In this document: positions 36,773 through 44,433 of the stretch, piece by piece
Layout of the letters: each line of letters begins with the position of its first letter
Numbering within the stretch: position 1 is the first letter of the stretch
Notes under the pieces: generated by a model
What the model was told of the DNA's origin: nothing
The model's database searches: none
Seen by the model: the letters and a program-made list of their open reading frames with translations, nothing else
Position numbers and translations under genes: made by a program
Assembly: GCF_000428745.1 (NCBI RefSeq)
Contig: NZ_AUAN01000005.1
Location: 1-64,000, forward strand
DNA: 64,000 nucleotides
From: Veillonella magna DSM 19857
Lineage (GTDB): Bacteria > Bacillota > Negativicutes > Veillonellales > Veillonellaceae
Direction: 5' to 3'

Positions 36773-36824
36773 AAAAAAGATAGTCAATATGAAGAACAGC
36801 TCTTCATACTGACTATCTTTTTTA
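36773..36824. terminator. Bidirectional terminator
   Basis: Two-part stem AAAGATAGTCA/TGACTATCTTT with inner ATGAAGA/TCTTCAT, T-runs on both strands. Serves the LysR fragment on plus and the 52-residue gene on minus. Confidence 0.85.
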
Positions 36825-36984
36825 TTTCACTGCTTATTTTGTTGTACTAATTAATTGCAACCACTTTAACTTCTGATTTCAGACTGTATGACCTTTAGTT
36901 TATTGGGTACTATGTAATTTTTATCGTGCCTCTCTTTGCCGACACACATATACGCGATATGTTATACGAAGTAGTATCAATCGA

Positions 36985-37143
36985 TTATTTGTGAATTACC
37001 TTATAGCTATCAGCCATCATTTTACGCATTTCGTCTGTCATCGGATATGCCAAATGAGCTTCGTCTTGATATTTTTTAGTATCCTTTGCTACCTTCGTTA
37101 CCTGTACCTTTTTTTCTTCCATTGTGTCTTCAAACGTTGTCAT
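36985..37143 (-). CDS. Small protein of 52 residues, unknown
   Basis: An ORF starting MTTFEDTMEEKKVQVTKVAK and ending in DSYKVIHK. It is highly charged, probably helical, with no signal or membrane segment. Support for a real gene is good: AAAGGAGAG seven bases before the ATG, a promoter with TTAACA-17-TATACT at 37261-37289, a leader hairpin, and a terminator downstream. I do not recognise the family. Confidence 0.7.
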   Translation of the reverse strand: MTTFEDTMEEKKVQVTKVAKDTKKYQDEAHLAYPMTDEMRKMMADSYKVIHK

Positions 37144-37232
37144 GATTGTTCTCTCCTTTATTAATTACCACACTAACCATACGTTATTACCATCATTATT
37201 TTTACTTCTTGTATTGCTTTCAGTCGACCTTG

Positions 37233-37289
37233 CTAAGGGCTGTTCCCTTAGTTCGATGATAGTATAATACGGATAATTTCGGTTGTTAA
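37233..37289 (-). promoter_or_regulatory. Promoter and leader hairpin of the 52-residue gene
   Basis: -35 TTAACA (37284-37289), 17-bp spacer, -10 TATACT (37261-37266). Right at the predicted transcript start is a perfect 7-bp hairpin CTAAGGG/CCCTTAG (37233-37251). The leader is about 110 bases, long for such a small gene. Bases 37290-37540 hold nothing else that I can support. Confidence 0.6.
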
Positions 37290-37540
37290 GCAAATAAAAA
37301 AGATGCTCAGTTATCACTTTTATTTCTATATACTTATATTCTATAGACAATACCATGTAGTGCATAAACCCAGCAATAATCACGAAAAACGTCCGTCATT
37401 TTATATTTTTTATACAAAAATTTTTATAGGCAACTAAGGTTTCTATAGAGTACAGACCACAGCTCCACATTCTACAGAAAATAGTTTGACGTTTTACTGT
37501 TGCATGCCTATATATAGCATGTAGATAGCATATAGATAGC

Positions 37541-37627
37541 AAAAAAGAGAGACGATCAACATCCTATCCCGCAAATTAATTCTATGCTCTAATTCGCAGA
37601 ATAGATCGTTCATTACGTCCCTCTTTT
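37541..37627 (-). terminator. Long-hairpin terminator of thrS
   Basis: Outer stem 37546-37557 with 37604-37624 (interrupted) and an inner stem around 37571-37597; TTTTTT on the minus strand. Similar in size and AGAGRG.../CCCTCT arms to the hairpins at 14452 and 16608. Confidence 0.65.
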
Positions 37628-37732
37628 TCATTTACTGCATGCTCACATCACTAATGCAGTATATGCTCGCATAAATTATTTTTTTCACCTATCTATGCAA
37701 GCATACAATCTGTATATGCATGTTTGCACTGA

Positions 37733-39643
37733 TTATTTACGTTCCTTAGCTTCTTTAACAATATCTTCTAAGAATTGTTTCCAAGCTACGGTACCTACTT
37801 CACCTTCACCACGTTTACGAACAGCAACGGTTGCTTCCTGTTCTTCTTTATCACCGACTACGAGCATGTACGGTACCTTTTCCATCTGTGCTTGACGAAT
37901 CTTATAGCCGATTTTTTCATTACGATCATCAACTTCTACACGTACATACGCTTTCTTGAAAGCAGCCTTCAATTCGTTAGCATAGTCTACATGCTTTTCA
38001 CTAATCGGCAAGATTTTAACTTGTACCGGTGCGAGCCAAGTTGGGAATGCACCTGCATAATGTTCGATAAGGATACCGATAAAGCGTTCCAAAGATCCAA
38101 AGCAAGCACGATGAATCATGATCGGACGATGCTTCTGGCCATCTTCACCAACGTATTCCATGTTGAAACGTTCCGGCAAGTTCATATCCAGCTGAATCGT
38201 ACCGCATTGCCAAGTACGTCCCAACGAATCTTTGATGTGGAAGTCAAGCTTCGGCCCGTAGAAAGCGCCATCCCCTTCATTAATCTGATACGGAATGCCT
38301 TTTTCTTCAATGGCTTCACGAAGTGCATTAGTAGCGGCTTCCCAAATGGAATCATCCCCCATTGCATTATCCGGCTTCGTACTCAATTCAACACGATAGG
38401 TCAAGCCGAACTGACTGTAAATACGGTCGAACAGTTCAATAACCTTAATTAATTCTGTTTTAATCTGTGACGGCAACATAAATACGTGCGCATCATCCTG
38501 CGTAAAGCTACGTACGCGGAAGAGTCCGTGCAAGGCGCCGCTCAATTCATGACGATGAACAAGACCGAGCTCTGCCATACGTATTGGGAAATCACGATAC
38601 GAATGCATTTCATTCTGATATACCAGGATACCGCCCGGGCAGTTCATTGGTTTAATTGCATAATCTTCACCATCGATTTCAGTAGTGTACATATTTTCAC
38701 GATAATGGAACCAATGACCTGACTGTTCCCATAACTGACGATTTAAAATAATCGGTGTACGTACTTCTTCATAATCAAAATCATGATGTACTTCACGCCA
38801 GAAGTTTTCTAGTTCATTGCGCACTGCCATGCCCTTCGGTAAGAAGAATGGGAAGCCCGGTCCCTGTTCTTTAATAACAAAGAGACCTAATTCCTTACCC
38901 AATTTACGATGGTCGCGGCGAGCTGCTTCTTCCAAAAGATGTAAGTACTCTTCCAGCTGTTCCTTCTTTTCAAAGGCCGTTCCGTAAATACGCTGTAACA
39001 TTTTATTTTTTTCGTCACCGCGCCAATAAGCACCGGCCAAGCTCTGCAACTTAAAGGCCTTCACTTTACCGGTAGAGGCAACATGAGGACCGGCACAAAG
39101 ATCAACGAACTCACCTTGACGATACAAAGAAATTTCTGCATCAGCCGGTAAATCATTAATCAATTCTACCTTGTAGTCTTCATTCTTTTCTTTAAATAAA
39201 GCCAAGGCTGCGTCGCGGCTGACAACTTCTTTTTCGATAGGGAAATTTTCTTTGACGATGCGATTCATTTCTGCTTCGATTTTCGGCAAATCTTCCGGAA
39301 CCAAAACATGTTCCATATCGATATCATAATAGAAGCCGTTTTCGATAGCCGGACCAATTGCCAACTTAGCTTTCGGCCAAATGCGTTTAATAGCTTGCGC
39401 CATCACATGAGATGCACTATGACGAAGCGTATCTTTACCACCCTGTTCTTCAAAAGTTAAAAAGCTAACATGCGAACCATCTTTTACGACTTCACGCAAA
39501 TCAGTCAATTCACCATCTACATCTGCTGCCAATACTTTCTTTGCCAAGCTGTTAGACAACTGCTTTACAGCTTCTCCCAATGTAGTTCCGGCCGCATACG
39601 CCTTGTTACTACCGTCCGGTAAAATAATGTTTACTTCAGCCAT
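37733..39643 (-). CDS. thrS: Threonyl-tRNA synthetase
   Basis: A 636-residue class II synthetase: TGS domain (about 1-62), the editing SAD domain with HSASHVMAQA (about 75-84) and CAGPHVAST (about 181-189), the catalytic core with PMNCPGGILVYQ (about 330-341) and FGSLERFIGILIEH (motif 3, about 508-521), then the C-terminal anticodon-binding domain. Full length and intact. It charges tRNA-Thr and clears Ser-tRNA-Thr. Expression is governed by the T-box leader upstream. GGAGG precedes the ATG. Confidence 0.98.
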   Translation of the reverse strand: MAEVNIILPDGSNKAYAAGTTLGEAVKQLSNSLAKKVLAADVDGELTDLREVVKDGSHVSFLTFEEQGGKDTLRHSASHVMAQAIKRIWPKAKLAIGPAIENGFYYDIDMEHVLVPEDLPKIEAEMNRIVKENFPIEKEVVSRDAALALFKEKNEDYKVELINDLPADAEISLYRQGEFVDLCAGPHVASTGKVKAFKLQSLAGAYWRGDEKNKMLQRIYGTAFEKKEQLEEYLHLLEEAARRDHRKLGKELGLFVIKEQGPGFPFFLPKGMAVRNELENFWREVHHDFDYEEVRTPIILNRQLWEQSGHWFHYRENMYTTEIDGEDYAIKPMNCPGGILVYQNEMHSYRDFPIRMAELGLVHRHELSGALHGLFRVRSFTQDDAHVFMLPSQIKTELIKVIELFDRIYSQFGLTYRVELSTKPDNAMGDDSIWEAATNALREAIEEKGIPYQINEGDGAFYGPKLDFHIKDSLGRTWQCGTIQLDMNLPERFNMEYVGEDGQKHRPIMIHRACFGSLERFIGILIEHYAGAFPTWLAPVQVKILPISEKHVDYANELKAAFKKAYVRVEVDDRNEKIGYKIRQAQMEKVPYMLVVGDKEEQEATVAVRKRGEGEVGTVAWKQFLEDIVKEAKERK

Positions 39644-39700
39644 TGTAATTCCTCCTTAGGTATGAGCGGCGGCGGGAACGCCGATCACAAATCAAGTATA

Positions 39701-39960
39701 AAAAAAGGACCTCCATCCACTCAAGGGACGAAGGTCTCGCGGTTCCACCCTAGTTAATCGCCAAGCGATTCACTTTACGGACGATAACGGGCCCAACGGA
39801 TTTTCTTACCTCTTATCTGCACGGTCAATCGCGCCGTTAGCAAACAAGCCTTCGGAAAATCGGTTTGAAGGGGGTAATGTCTACGGTCACGGAAGACGCT
39901 CACAGCCAAGGCATCTCTCTCTGTACCATGATTGACGTAACCATCATGTCCTTCGCTTTA
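39701..39960 (-). promoter_or_regulatory. T-box riboswitch of thrS
   Basis: The universally conserved T-box sequence AGGGTGGAACCGCG is read on the minus strand at 39738-39751. It is followed by a terminator stem (39707-39736) with a T-run at 39700-39706. The region to about 39960 can form Stem I, including an AGAGAGAGATGCC segment. A candidate threonine specifier ACC lies at 39885-39887. Uncharged tRNA-Thr should bind and favour the antiterminator, letting thrS be transcribed. The exact specifier needs a structural alignment. Confidence 0.93.
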
Positions 39961-39981
39961 CCTTTCTCTTTGTATGACCAT

Positions 39982-40010
39982 ACTCTATCACTTTCTAATC
40001 ATACTGTCAA
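39982..40010 (-). promoter_or_regulatory. Promoter of the thrS leader
   Basis: TTGACA (40005-40010), 17-bp spacer, TAGAGT (39982-39987); predicted start about 15 bases before Stem I. Bases 40011-40182 show no gene and no clear terminator for the operon ending at 40183. Confidence 0.65.
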
Positions 40011-40182
40011 TATATATTTTGCAAAATTTAATTTTACAATCTTATTACCTGTATCGTATTAGCATACGAGTTGTATCCGCATCACACGATTATAGTAATT
40101 ATAAGAAATTGTACACTGTTACTGCGATTCCAATTACTGCTACTGTCACCGGTTATTATAGCCAATATAAGCTGTACAGTGG

Positions 40183-40416
40183 CTACAATGTATTTGGATC
40201 CACAAAGGTTAACCCGATATCTAAGGAACTAAGAACCTCTTTTACCGTATCACGCGTATCTTCCGTACTTCTCACTACACAAAGTCCTTCGCTACGATTA
40301 ACTGTAGTCATAACGCCAAGATACTCATAACCTTCCAATATACGATTCACATAATTCGTGTGTGCCGGATTAATTGTAAAGTATACATACGAATCTTCGT
40401 GATGTATCGCTTCCAT
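40183..40416 (-). CDS. DUF4911 small protein
   Basis: A 77-residue protein with the pattern of DUF4911: YVYFTINPAHTNYVNRILEG near the start and LGVMTTVNRSEGLCVVRST after it, predicted alpha/beta fold of the kind used for ligand sensing. Function unknown. It follows the U32 gene by 14 bases and is the last gene of the mltG operon. Confidence 0.7.
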   Translation of the reverse strand: MEAIHHEDSYVYFTINPAHTNYVNRILEGYEYLGVMTTVNRSEGLCVVRSTEDTRDTVKEVLSSLDIGLTFVDPNTL

Positions 40417-40430
40417 GTCTATCGCCTCGC

Positions 40431-41663
40431 CTATTGATTTTTACACTTACGACGCATCATGGAATAGGTTTCCAGCGGCGTATCAATATATAAGCGCACT
40501 TTCATTTGCGGATGCGGCGCTACTGTGATTTCTTCACCGTTTTCATCAGTCATTTTAGTAATCACATGATGTACCAATGCGCCGTGCGGCTGACAAAATT
40601 CAACTTCATCGCCGACCTTAAAGTTATTACGCTGCTCCATATAGGCAAAGCCTTCTTCGGTATTGTACCCTTCCACTAACCCAATAAAATCATGGGTCTG
40701 CGTATTGCTTGACTTACCGTAATTTTGTGCCGTTTCATCCGGCTTTTCTACCGAGAACCCCTCCGTGTACGGTCGATGGGAAATTTTTTCTAATTCTTCC
40801 ATCCATTCATCACGCACATACCACTCCTTGCCTTCTTTTAAATATGTATCAATGGCTTCCCGATACACTTTGGTAACGGTGGCTACGTAATGCACACTCT
40901 TCATACGTCCTTCGATTTTTAAACTATCCACTCCGGCTTCATATAGCTCTGGAATATGTTTTAACAGGCACAAATCCTTAGAGTTAAAAATGTACGTACC
41001 GTGTTGATCTTCTTCAATCGGATAGTACTCGCCGGGACGATTGGATTCTACCAAAGAATATTTCCAACGACATGCCTGTGCACACTGACCTCGATTGGCA
41101 TCGCGAGTAGTGGTAAAGTAATTACTCAACAAACAACGTCCGGAATAGGAAATGCACATCGCACCATGAATAAAGGCTTCAATTTCAATATCCGCGGATT
41201 CGCGCATCGTCTTGATATCCTTAATGCTTACCTCACGAGCCACTACAACACGGGCTGCCCCTTGTTCCTTCCAGAATTCTGTCGTCAAATAGTTTGTCGT
41301 ATTCGCCTGCGTACTTACATGAAGTTCCAATCCTGGAGCTACTCGTTTCGCCAATAGGAAAATTCCTAAGTCTGCTACAATAATGGCATCCACATGAATA
41401 CTTTCCAAATATTGCAAATATTCCTCCAGGCCTACCAGATCTTCATTATGAGGGATAATATTACAGGTCACATAAATTTTCTTACCATGGGCATGTACAA
41501 ATTCAACGGCTTCCTTCAACTCTTCATTATTAAAATTAGCACTGCCCGCACGTAGGCCGAACGCCTGTCCTGCACAATATACGGCATCGGCACCGTAGCG
41601 GATAGCCATTTTTAACTTATCCATATTCCCTGCCGGAGATAACAATTCAATCGGTCTGCTCAT
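40431..41663 (-). CDS. U32 family peptidase-like protein (TrhP/YegQ type)
   Basis: A 410-residue U32 protein. It starts PIELLSPAGNMDKLKMAIRYGADAVY-like (TIM-barrel start), contains the U32 signature EAFIHGAMCISYSGRC (about 159-174) and a Cys cluster NRGQCAQACRW (about 190-200) probably binding Fe-S. Members TrhP/YrrN-YrrO take part in tRNA U34 hydroxylation; others are called collagenase-like. Association with an O-methyltransferase gene upstream (TrmR-like) matches the B. subtilis yrrM-yrrN-yrrO arrangement and supports the tRNA role. It overlaps that gene by 17 bases. Confidence 0.9.
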   Translation of the reverse strand: MSRPIELLSPAGNMDKLKMAIRYGADAVYCAGQAFGLRAGSANFNNEELKEAVEFVHAHGKKIYVTCNIIPHNEDLVGLEEYLQYLESIHVDAIIVADLGIFLLAKRVAPGLELHVSTQANTTNYLTTEFWKEQGAARVVVAREVSIKDIKTMRESADIEIEAFIHGAMCISYSGRCLLSNYFTTTRDANRGQCAQACRWKYSLVESNRPGEYYPIEEDQHGTYIFNSKDLCLLKHIPELYEAGVDSLKIEGRMKSVHYVATVTKVYREAIDTYLKEGKEWYVRDEWMEELEKISHRPYTEGFSVEKPDETAQNYGKSSNTQTHDFIGLVEGYNTEEGFAYMEQRNNFKVGDEVEFCQPHGALVHHVITKMTDENGEEITVAPHPQMKVRLYIDTPLETYSMMRRKCKNQ

Positions 41664-42264
41664 TACTATATCCTTTCCATATACTTACACTCATTCCATC
41701 CCCCAAGGGATATATTGTTGTATTAAAAAGCTCTTTATTTTCTACATAGTCCAAATAATCACGTAGTCGTTTAACGATGGTTTTATAGCGATGCGGCGCT
41801 GCTTTTTCTCCTCGTACACATCCGCGAAACAGTACATTATCCGCCAAAACAACCGCCTGCGGGGCCAACTTTGGTAAAATAATCTCAAGTTGTCTCAAGT
41901 ACTGTCCTTTCGGGCCATCCAAGAACACCATATCAAAATGACCTTCTACTTGATACAATACCTCATTGGCATCACCCTTTAGTAAAGTTATATTGTCTTG
42001 ATATACTGATTTCCCCACGTAATAGCGAGCCATTTCATGGCGAACTTCATCAAGCTCAATGGATACTACTTCTCCGTCCTTGGCTGCATGCTGCGCTAAC
42101 AAAAGCGTAGAATAGCCGATAGCCGTACCTACTTCCAATATGCGATGCGGCTGATACAAATCAATTAGCTCTTCAAATAAATGTACTTCCGACTCGCGTA
42201 AAATCGGCACCTTATTGATGACCGCATAAATACGTTGTTCATTTAAGATTTCCTTAATTTCCAT
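41647..42264 (-). CDS. SAM-dependent O-methyltransferase (TrmR/YrrM-like)
   Basis: A 205-residue class I methyltransferase with motif I LEVGTAIGYSTLLLA (about 39-53) and VSIELDEVRHEMA after it, plus FDMVFLDGPKGQY (about 110-122). In B. subtilis TrmR methylates 5-hydroxyuridine-34 of tRNA made by U32 proteins; adjacency to the U32 gene supports the same role here. It overlaps mltG by 11 bases and the U32 gene by 17, implying translational coupling. Confidence 0.88.
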   Translation of the reverse strand: MEIKEILNEQRIYAVINKVPILRESEVHLFEELIDLYQPHRILEVGTAIGYSTLLLAQHAAKDGEVVSIELDEVRHEMARYYVGKSVYQDNITLLKGDANEVLYQVEGHFDMVFLDGPKGQYLRQLEIILPKLAPQAVVLADNVLFRGCVRGEKAAPHRYKTIVKRLRDYLDYVENKELFNTTIYPLGDGMSVSIWKGYSNEQTD

Positions 42265-43264
42265 AAATTTTTTCCACTGCCTTTAGATGTTCTTCATAGG
42301 TTTTAGAGAAAATATGATGTCCCTCAGCATCGGCTACGAAGAATAAGTATTCCGTAGGCGGTGCATATAGTACGGCTTCCATAGATTTTTTACCGGGATT
42401 AGCAATCGGTCCCGGCGGTAATCCTTTATTGATATACGTATTATAGGGACTAGGAATTTTTGTGTCTTCCACCGATAATAACGGCTTCGGATAGCCTAAA
42501 ATATATTGGATGCTTGCGCACGACTGCAACGGCATACCTACCGCTAGGCGACGCTTAAACACAGCCGCAATAATTGGTCGATCTTCATCGAATTTAGCTT
42601 CCTTTTCTACCAATGAGGCCAAGGTGATAAATTCAAATATCGTCATATGCTGCGCTTCGATTTCCTTACGCATAGCTGGCGTGAGCTGTGTATTCATCTC
42701 TTTTGCCATCATCGCTAAGATATCCTTTGCCGTACTTTTCACCGGAATCTCGTAGGTGCTGGGGAATAAAAAGCCTTCCACACGGTAATCTACTTTTTCC
42801 GGCCCATACATGTACATATAAGGAACATAGGTCTTTGCTTCCGCTAAAAAGTTTTCCTTATGCACCAACCCATCACGTGCTAATTCATCGGCGATTTGCT
42901 GTATCGTAAAACCTTCCGGAATGGTCACCTTTACGGTTTGTAGATGACCTTTTTGTAACAGCCCTATAATCTCATACAAGCTGGCATTATCCGGTAATTG
43001 GTAATAGCCATGTTGTAATTTATCCATGGTCCCTGTCACTCTAAGAGCTACACGAAATAGTAGCGAAGACCGAACCAACTGTTTTTCGTACAGCACATCA
43101 CCGATTTCACTGCCTGTCATATCTTTTTCGACGACTACTACCACCAACTCTGGGTGCTTAGTAAATCGATTAGGTAAAAAGTAGAGAACACTGGCCAGAG
43201 ATGCTATCAGCATGACTATGATAATAAGCAACGGAAGTATCCTCTTTTTTACGGTAGTACTCAT
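42254..43264 (-). CDS. mltG: Endolytic murein transglycosylase MltG
   Basis: A 336-residue protein with one N-terminal membrane helix (about 11-31), a LysM-like domain (VTIPEGFTIQQIADEL, near 120-135) and the YceG catalytic domain with the putative catalytic Glu in ASLVEKEAKFDEDRP (about 217-231) and the motif SPYNTYINKGLPPGPIANPG-like near 284-303. It cuts nascent peptidoglycan glycan strands at the outer face of the inner membrane. ATG at 43264 is chosen (AGGAG ten bases before); the frame opens at a GTG at 43300 that lies on the probable -10 element. First gene of the mltG-trmR-U32-DUF4911 operon. Confidence 0.95.
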   Translation of the reverse strand: MSTTVKKRILPLLIIIVMLIASLASVLYFLPNRFTKHPELVVVVVEKDMTGSEIGDVLYEKQLVRSSLLFRVALRVTGTMDKLQHGYYQLPDNASLYEIIGLLQKGHLQTVKVTIPEGFTIQQIADELARDGLVHKENFLAEAKTYVPYMYMYGPEKVDYRVEGFLFPSTYEIPVKSTAKDILAMMAKEMNTQLTPAMRKEIEAQHMTIFEFITLASLVEKEAKFDEDRPIIAAVFKRRLAVGMPLQSCASIQYILGYPKPLLSVEDTKIPSPYNTYINKGLPPGPIANPGKKSMEAVLYAPPTEYLFFVADAEGHHIFSKTYEEHLKAVEKIYGN

Positions 43265-43303
43265 GCGCCGCAAACTCCTTTTAACGTAAAATTTGAACAC
43301 TTT

Positions 43304-43332
43304 ATTATAGCAAATATAGTCGCATAAGTCAC
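43304..43332 (-). promoter_or_regulatory. Probable promoter of the mltG operon
   Basis: -10 TATAAT (43304-43309) with a weak -35 GTGACT (43327-43332) at 17 bp. Confidence 0.45.
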
Positions 43333-43356
43333 GAAAAGGGGCCTTTCGGCCCCTCT
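43333..43356 (-). terminator. Terminator after the DUF1292 gene
   Basis: AGGGGCC/GGCCCCT stem with a TTTC loop and TTTT on the minus strand. Confidence 0.8.
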
Positions 43357-43417
43357 TCTCTCATACTATTCAATCTTTCAAATGCATCACTTGAAAAACA
43401 TGTATTTCAATATACTG

Positions 43418-43702
43418 TTACTGCATTTCTTCGTAAAGCTGTACTACTGCTTCGTATTCATCTTCCGTCGGAGCTACGTACACATCTTCGCCGTCTTCAC
43501 GATCAATGCGCGCTATAATAACGGTCGGTTCCTCATGACATTTGCAGCCCGGCTCACATTCTTCCGGCGGCAATGATACGAGTACGGCAAAGTTCTTACC
43601 GTCATGTGCAATCACTACTTCTTCTTCGTAATAGGTTTCGTTACCTTCACCATCATCCACTACAACGACCGATACTTCACCTTCATAACCCTGTTCTATC
43701 AT
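43418..43702 (-). CDS. DUF1292 family protein
   Basis: A 94-residue, very acidic protein (YrzB-like) with the DUF1292 pattern VVVVDDGEGNETYYEEEVV and ARIDREDGEDVYVAPTEDEYE. A PGCKCHE motif in the middle could bind metal. Function unknown; the ireB-ruvX-DUF1292 order after alaS is conserved in Firmicutes. AGGAGGTG lies upstream. Confidence 0.88.
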   Translation of the reverse strand: MIEQGYEGEVSVVVVDDGEGNETYYEEEVVIAHDGKNFAVLVSLPPEECEPGCKCHEEPTVIIARIDREDGEDVYVAPTEDEYEAVVQLYEEMQ

Positions 43703-43712
43703 TGTACACCTC

Positions 43713-44132
43713 CTATAATGTATGTTGTCGTCTATCCAAATAACCTTGCAAAATTACCACAGCCGCCATTTTATCAATCACTGCCTTGCGTTTACGACGA
43801 CTTACATCGGCTGCAATCAACGATCGTTCAGCCATAACCGTAGATAAGCGTTCGTCCCAATAGGTAATGGGCAACGTTGTCACCTCTTTTAGGCGTTCTA
43901 CAAATTCTTCCGTCTTTTCTGCACGCTCACCTTTGGTGCCGTTCATATTCCGCGGCATCCCCACTACAATTTCTTCTACCTCGTAGTCGTTAATGAGCTG
44001 CAATAAACGTTCAAAATCCTTAGCCCATGATGTGCGACGAATAGTTTCTACGCCTTGCGCCGTCATATACAACGCATCACTGCAGGCCACACCGATAGTG
44101 CGACTGCCTACGTCTAATGCCATAATCCGCAT
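43713..44132 (-). CDS. ruvX: Holliday junction resolvase-like / pre-16S rRNA nuclease YqgF
   Basis: A 139-residue RNase H-fold protein with [15 protein letters not shown] (about 5-19), [16 protein letters not shown] (about 57-72) and [12 protein letters not shown] (about 96-107), which hold the conserved acidic residues. YqgF matures the 5' end of 16S rRNA in E. coli. Its ATG is one base after the ireB stop. Confidence 0.95.
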   Translation of the reverse strand: MRIMALDVGSRTIGVACSDALYMTAQGVETIRRTSWAKDFERLLQLINDYEVEEIVVGMPRNMNGTKGERAEKTEEFVERLKEVTTLPITYWDERLSTVMAERSLIAADVSRRKRKAVIDKMAAVVILQGYLDRRQHTL

Positions 44133-44133
44133 A

Positions 44134-44391
44134 TTATAACCTTTTTGCCTTTACGTATTCTCTTACCAACTCTTCAATCAGTTCATCTCGTTCCAACAGA
44201 CGAATGGTACTACGAGCATTGTTGTAATTCGTTATATACGTCGGGTCACCGGAAATAAGGTATCCGGCTATTTGGTTAATCGGATTATAGCCTTTTTCCT
44301 GCAAAGAATGATACACACTATCCAAGACCTCTGCGGCGGTCAGCGTTTCATCCACTTTGTTAAATACCATTGTTTCATCAGATACACTCAT
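44134..44391 (-). CDS. IreB family regulatory phosphoprotein
   Basis: An 85-residue UPF0297/IreB protein: [20 protein letters not shown] near the N-terminus and the [19 protein letters not shown] signature (about 38-56). In Enterococcus IreB is phosphorylated by the Ser/Thr kinase IreK on N-terminal Thr residues and affects cell-wall antibiotic tolerance. AAAAGGAGGG precedes the ATG. Follows alaS by 42 bases, the usual order. Confidence 0.93.
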   Translation of the reverse strand: MSVSDETMVFNKVDETLTAAEVLDSVYHSLQEKGYNPINQIAGYLISGDPTYITNYNNARSTIRLLERDELIEELVREYVKAKRL

Positions 44392-44433
44392 CCGAAATCC
44401 CTCCTTTTATAGCAAAGTACTCTTCGCTTACAA

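Noticed and set aside
37165-37383. 72-codon minus-strand frame upstream of the 52-residue gene
   Set aside because: It covers a good promoter and leader hairpin, and has no ribosome site.
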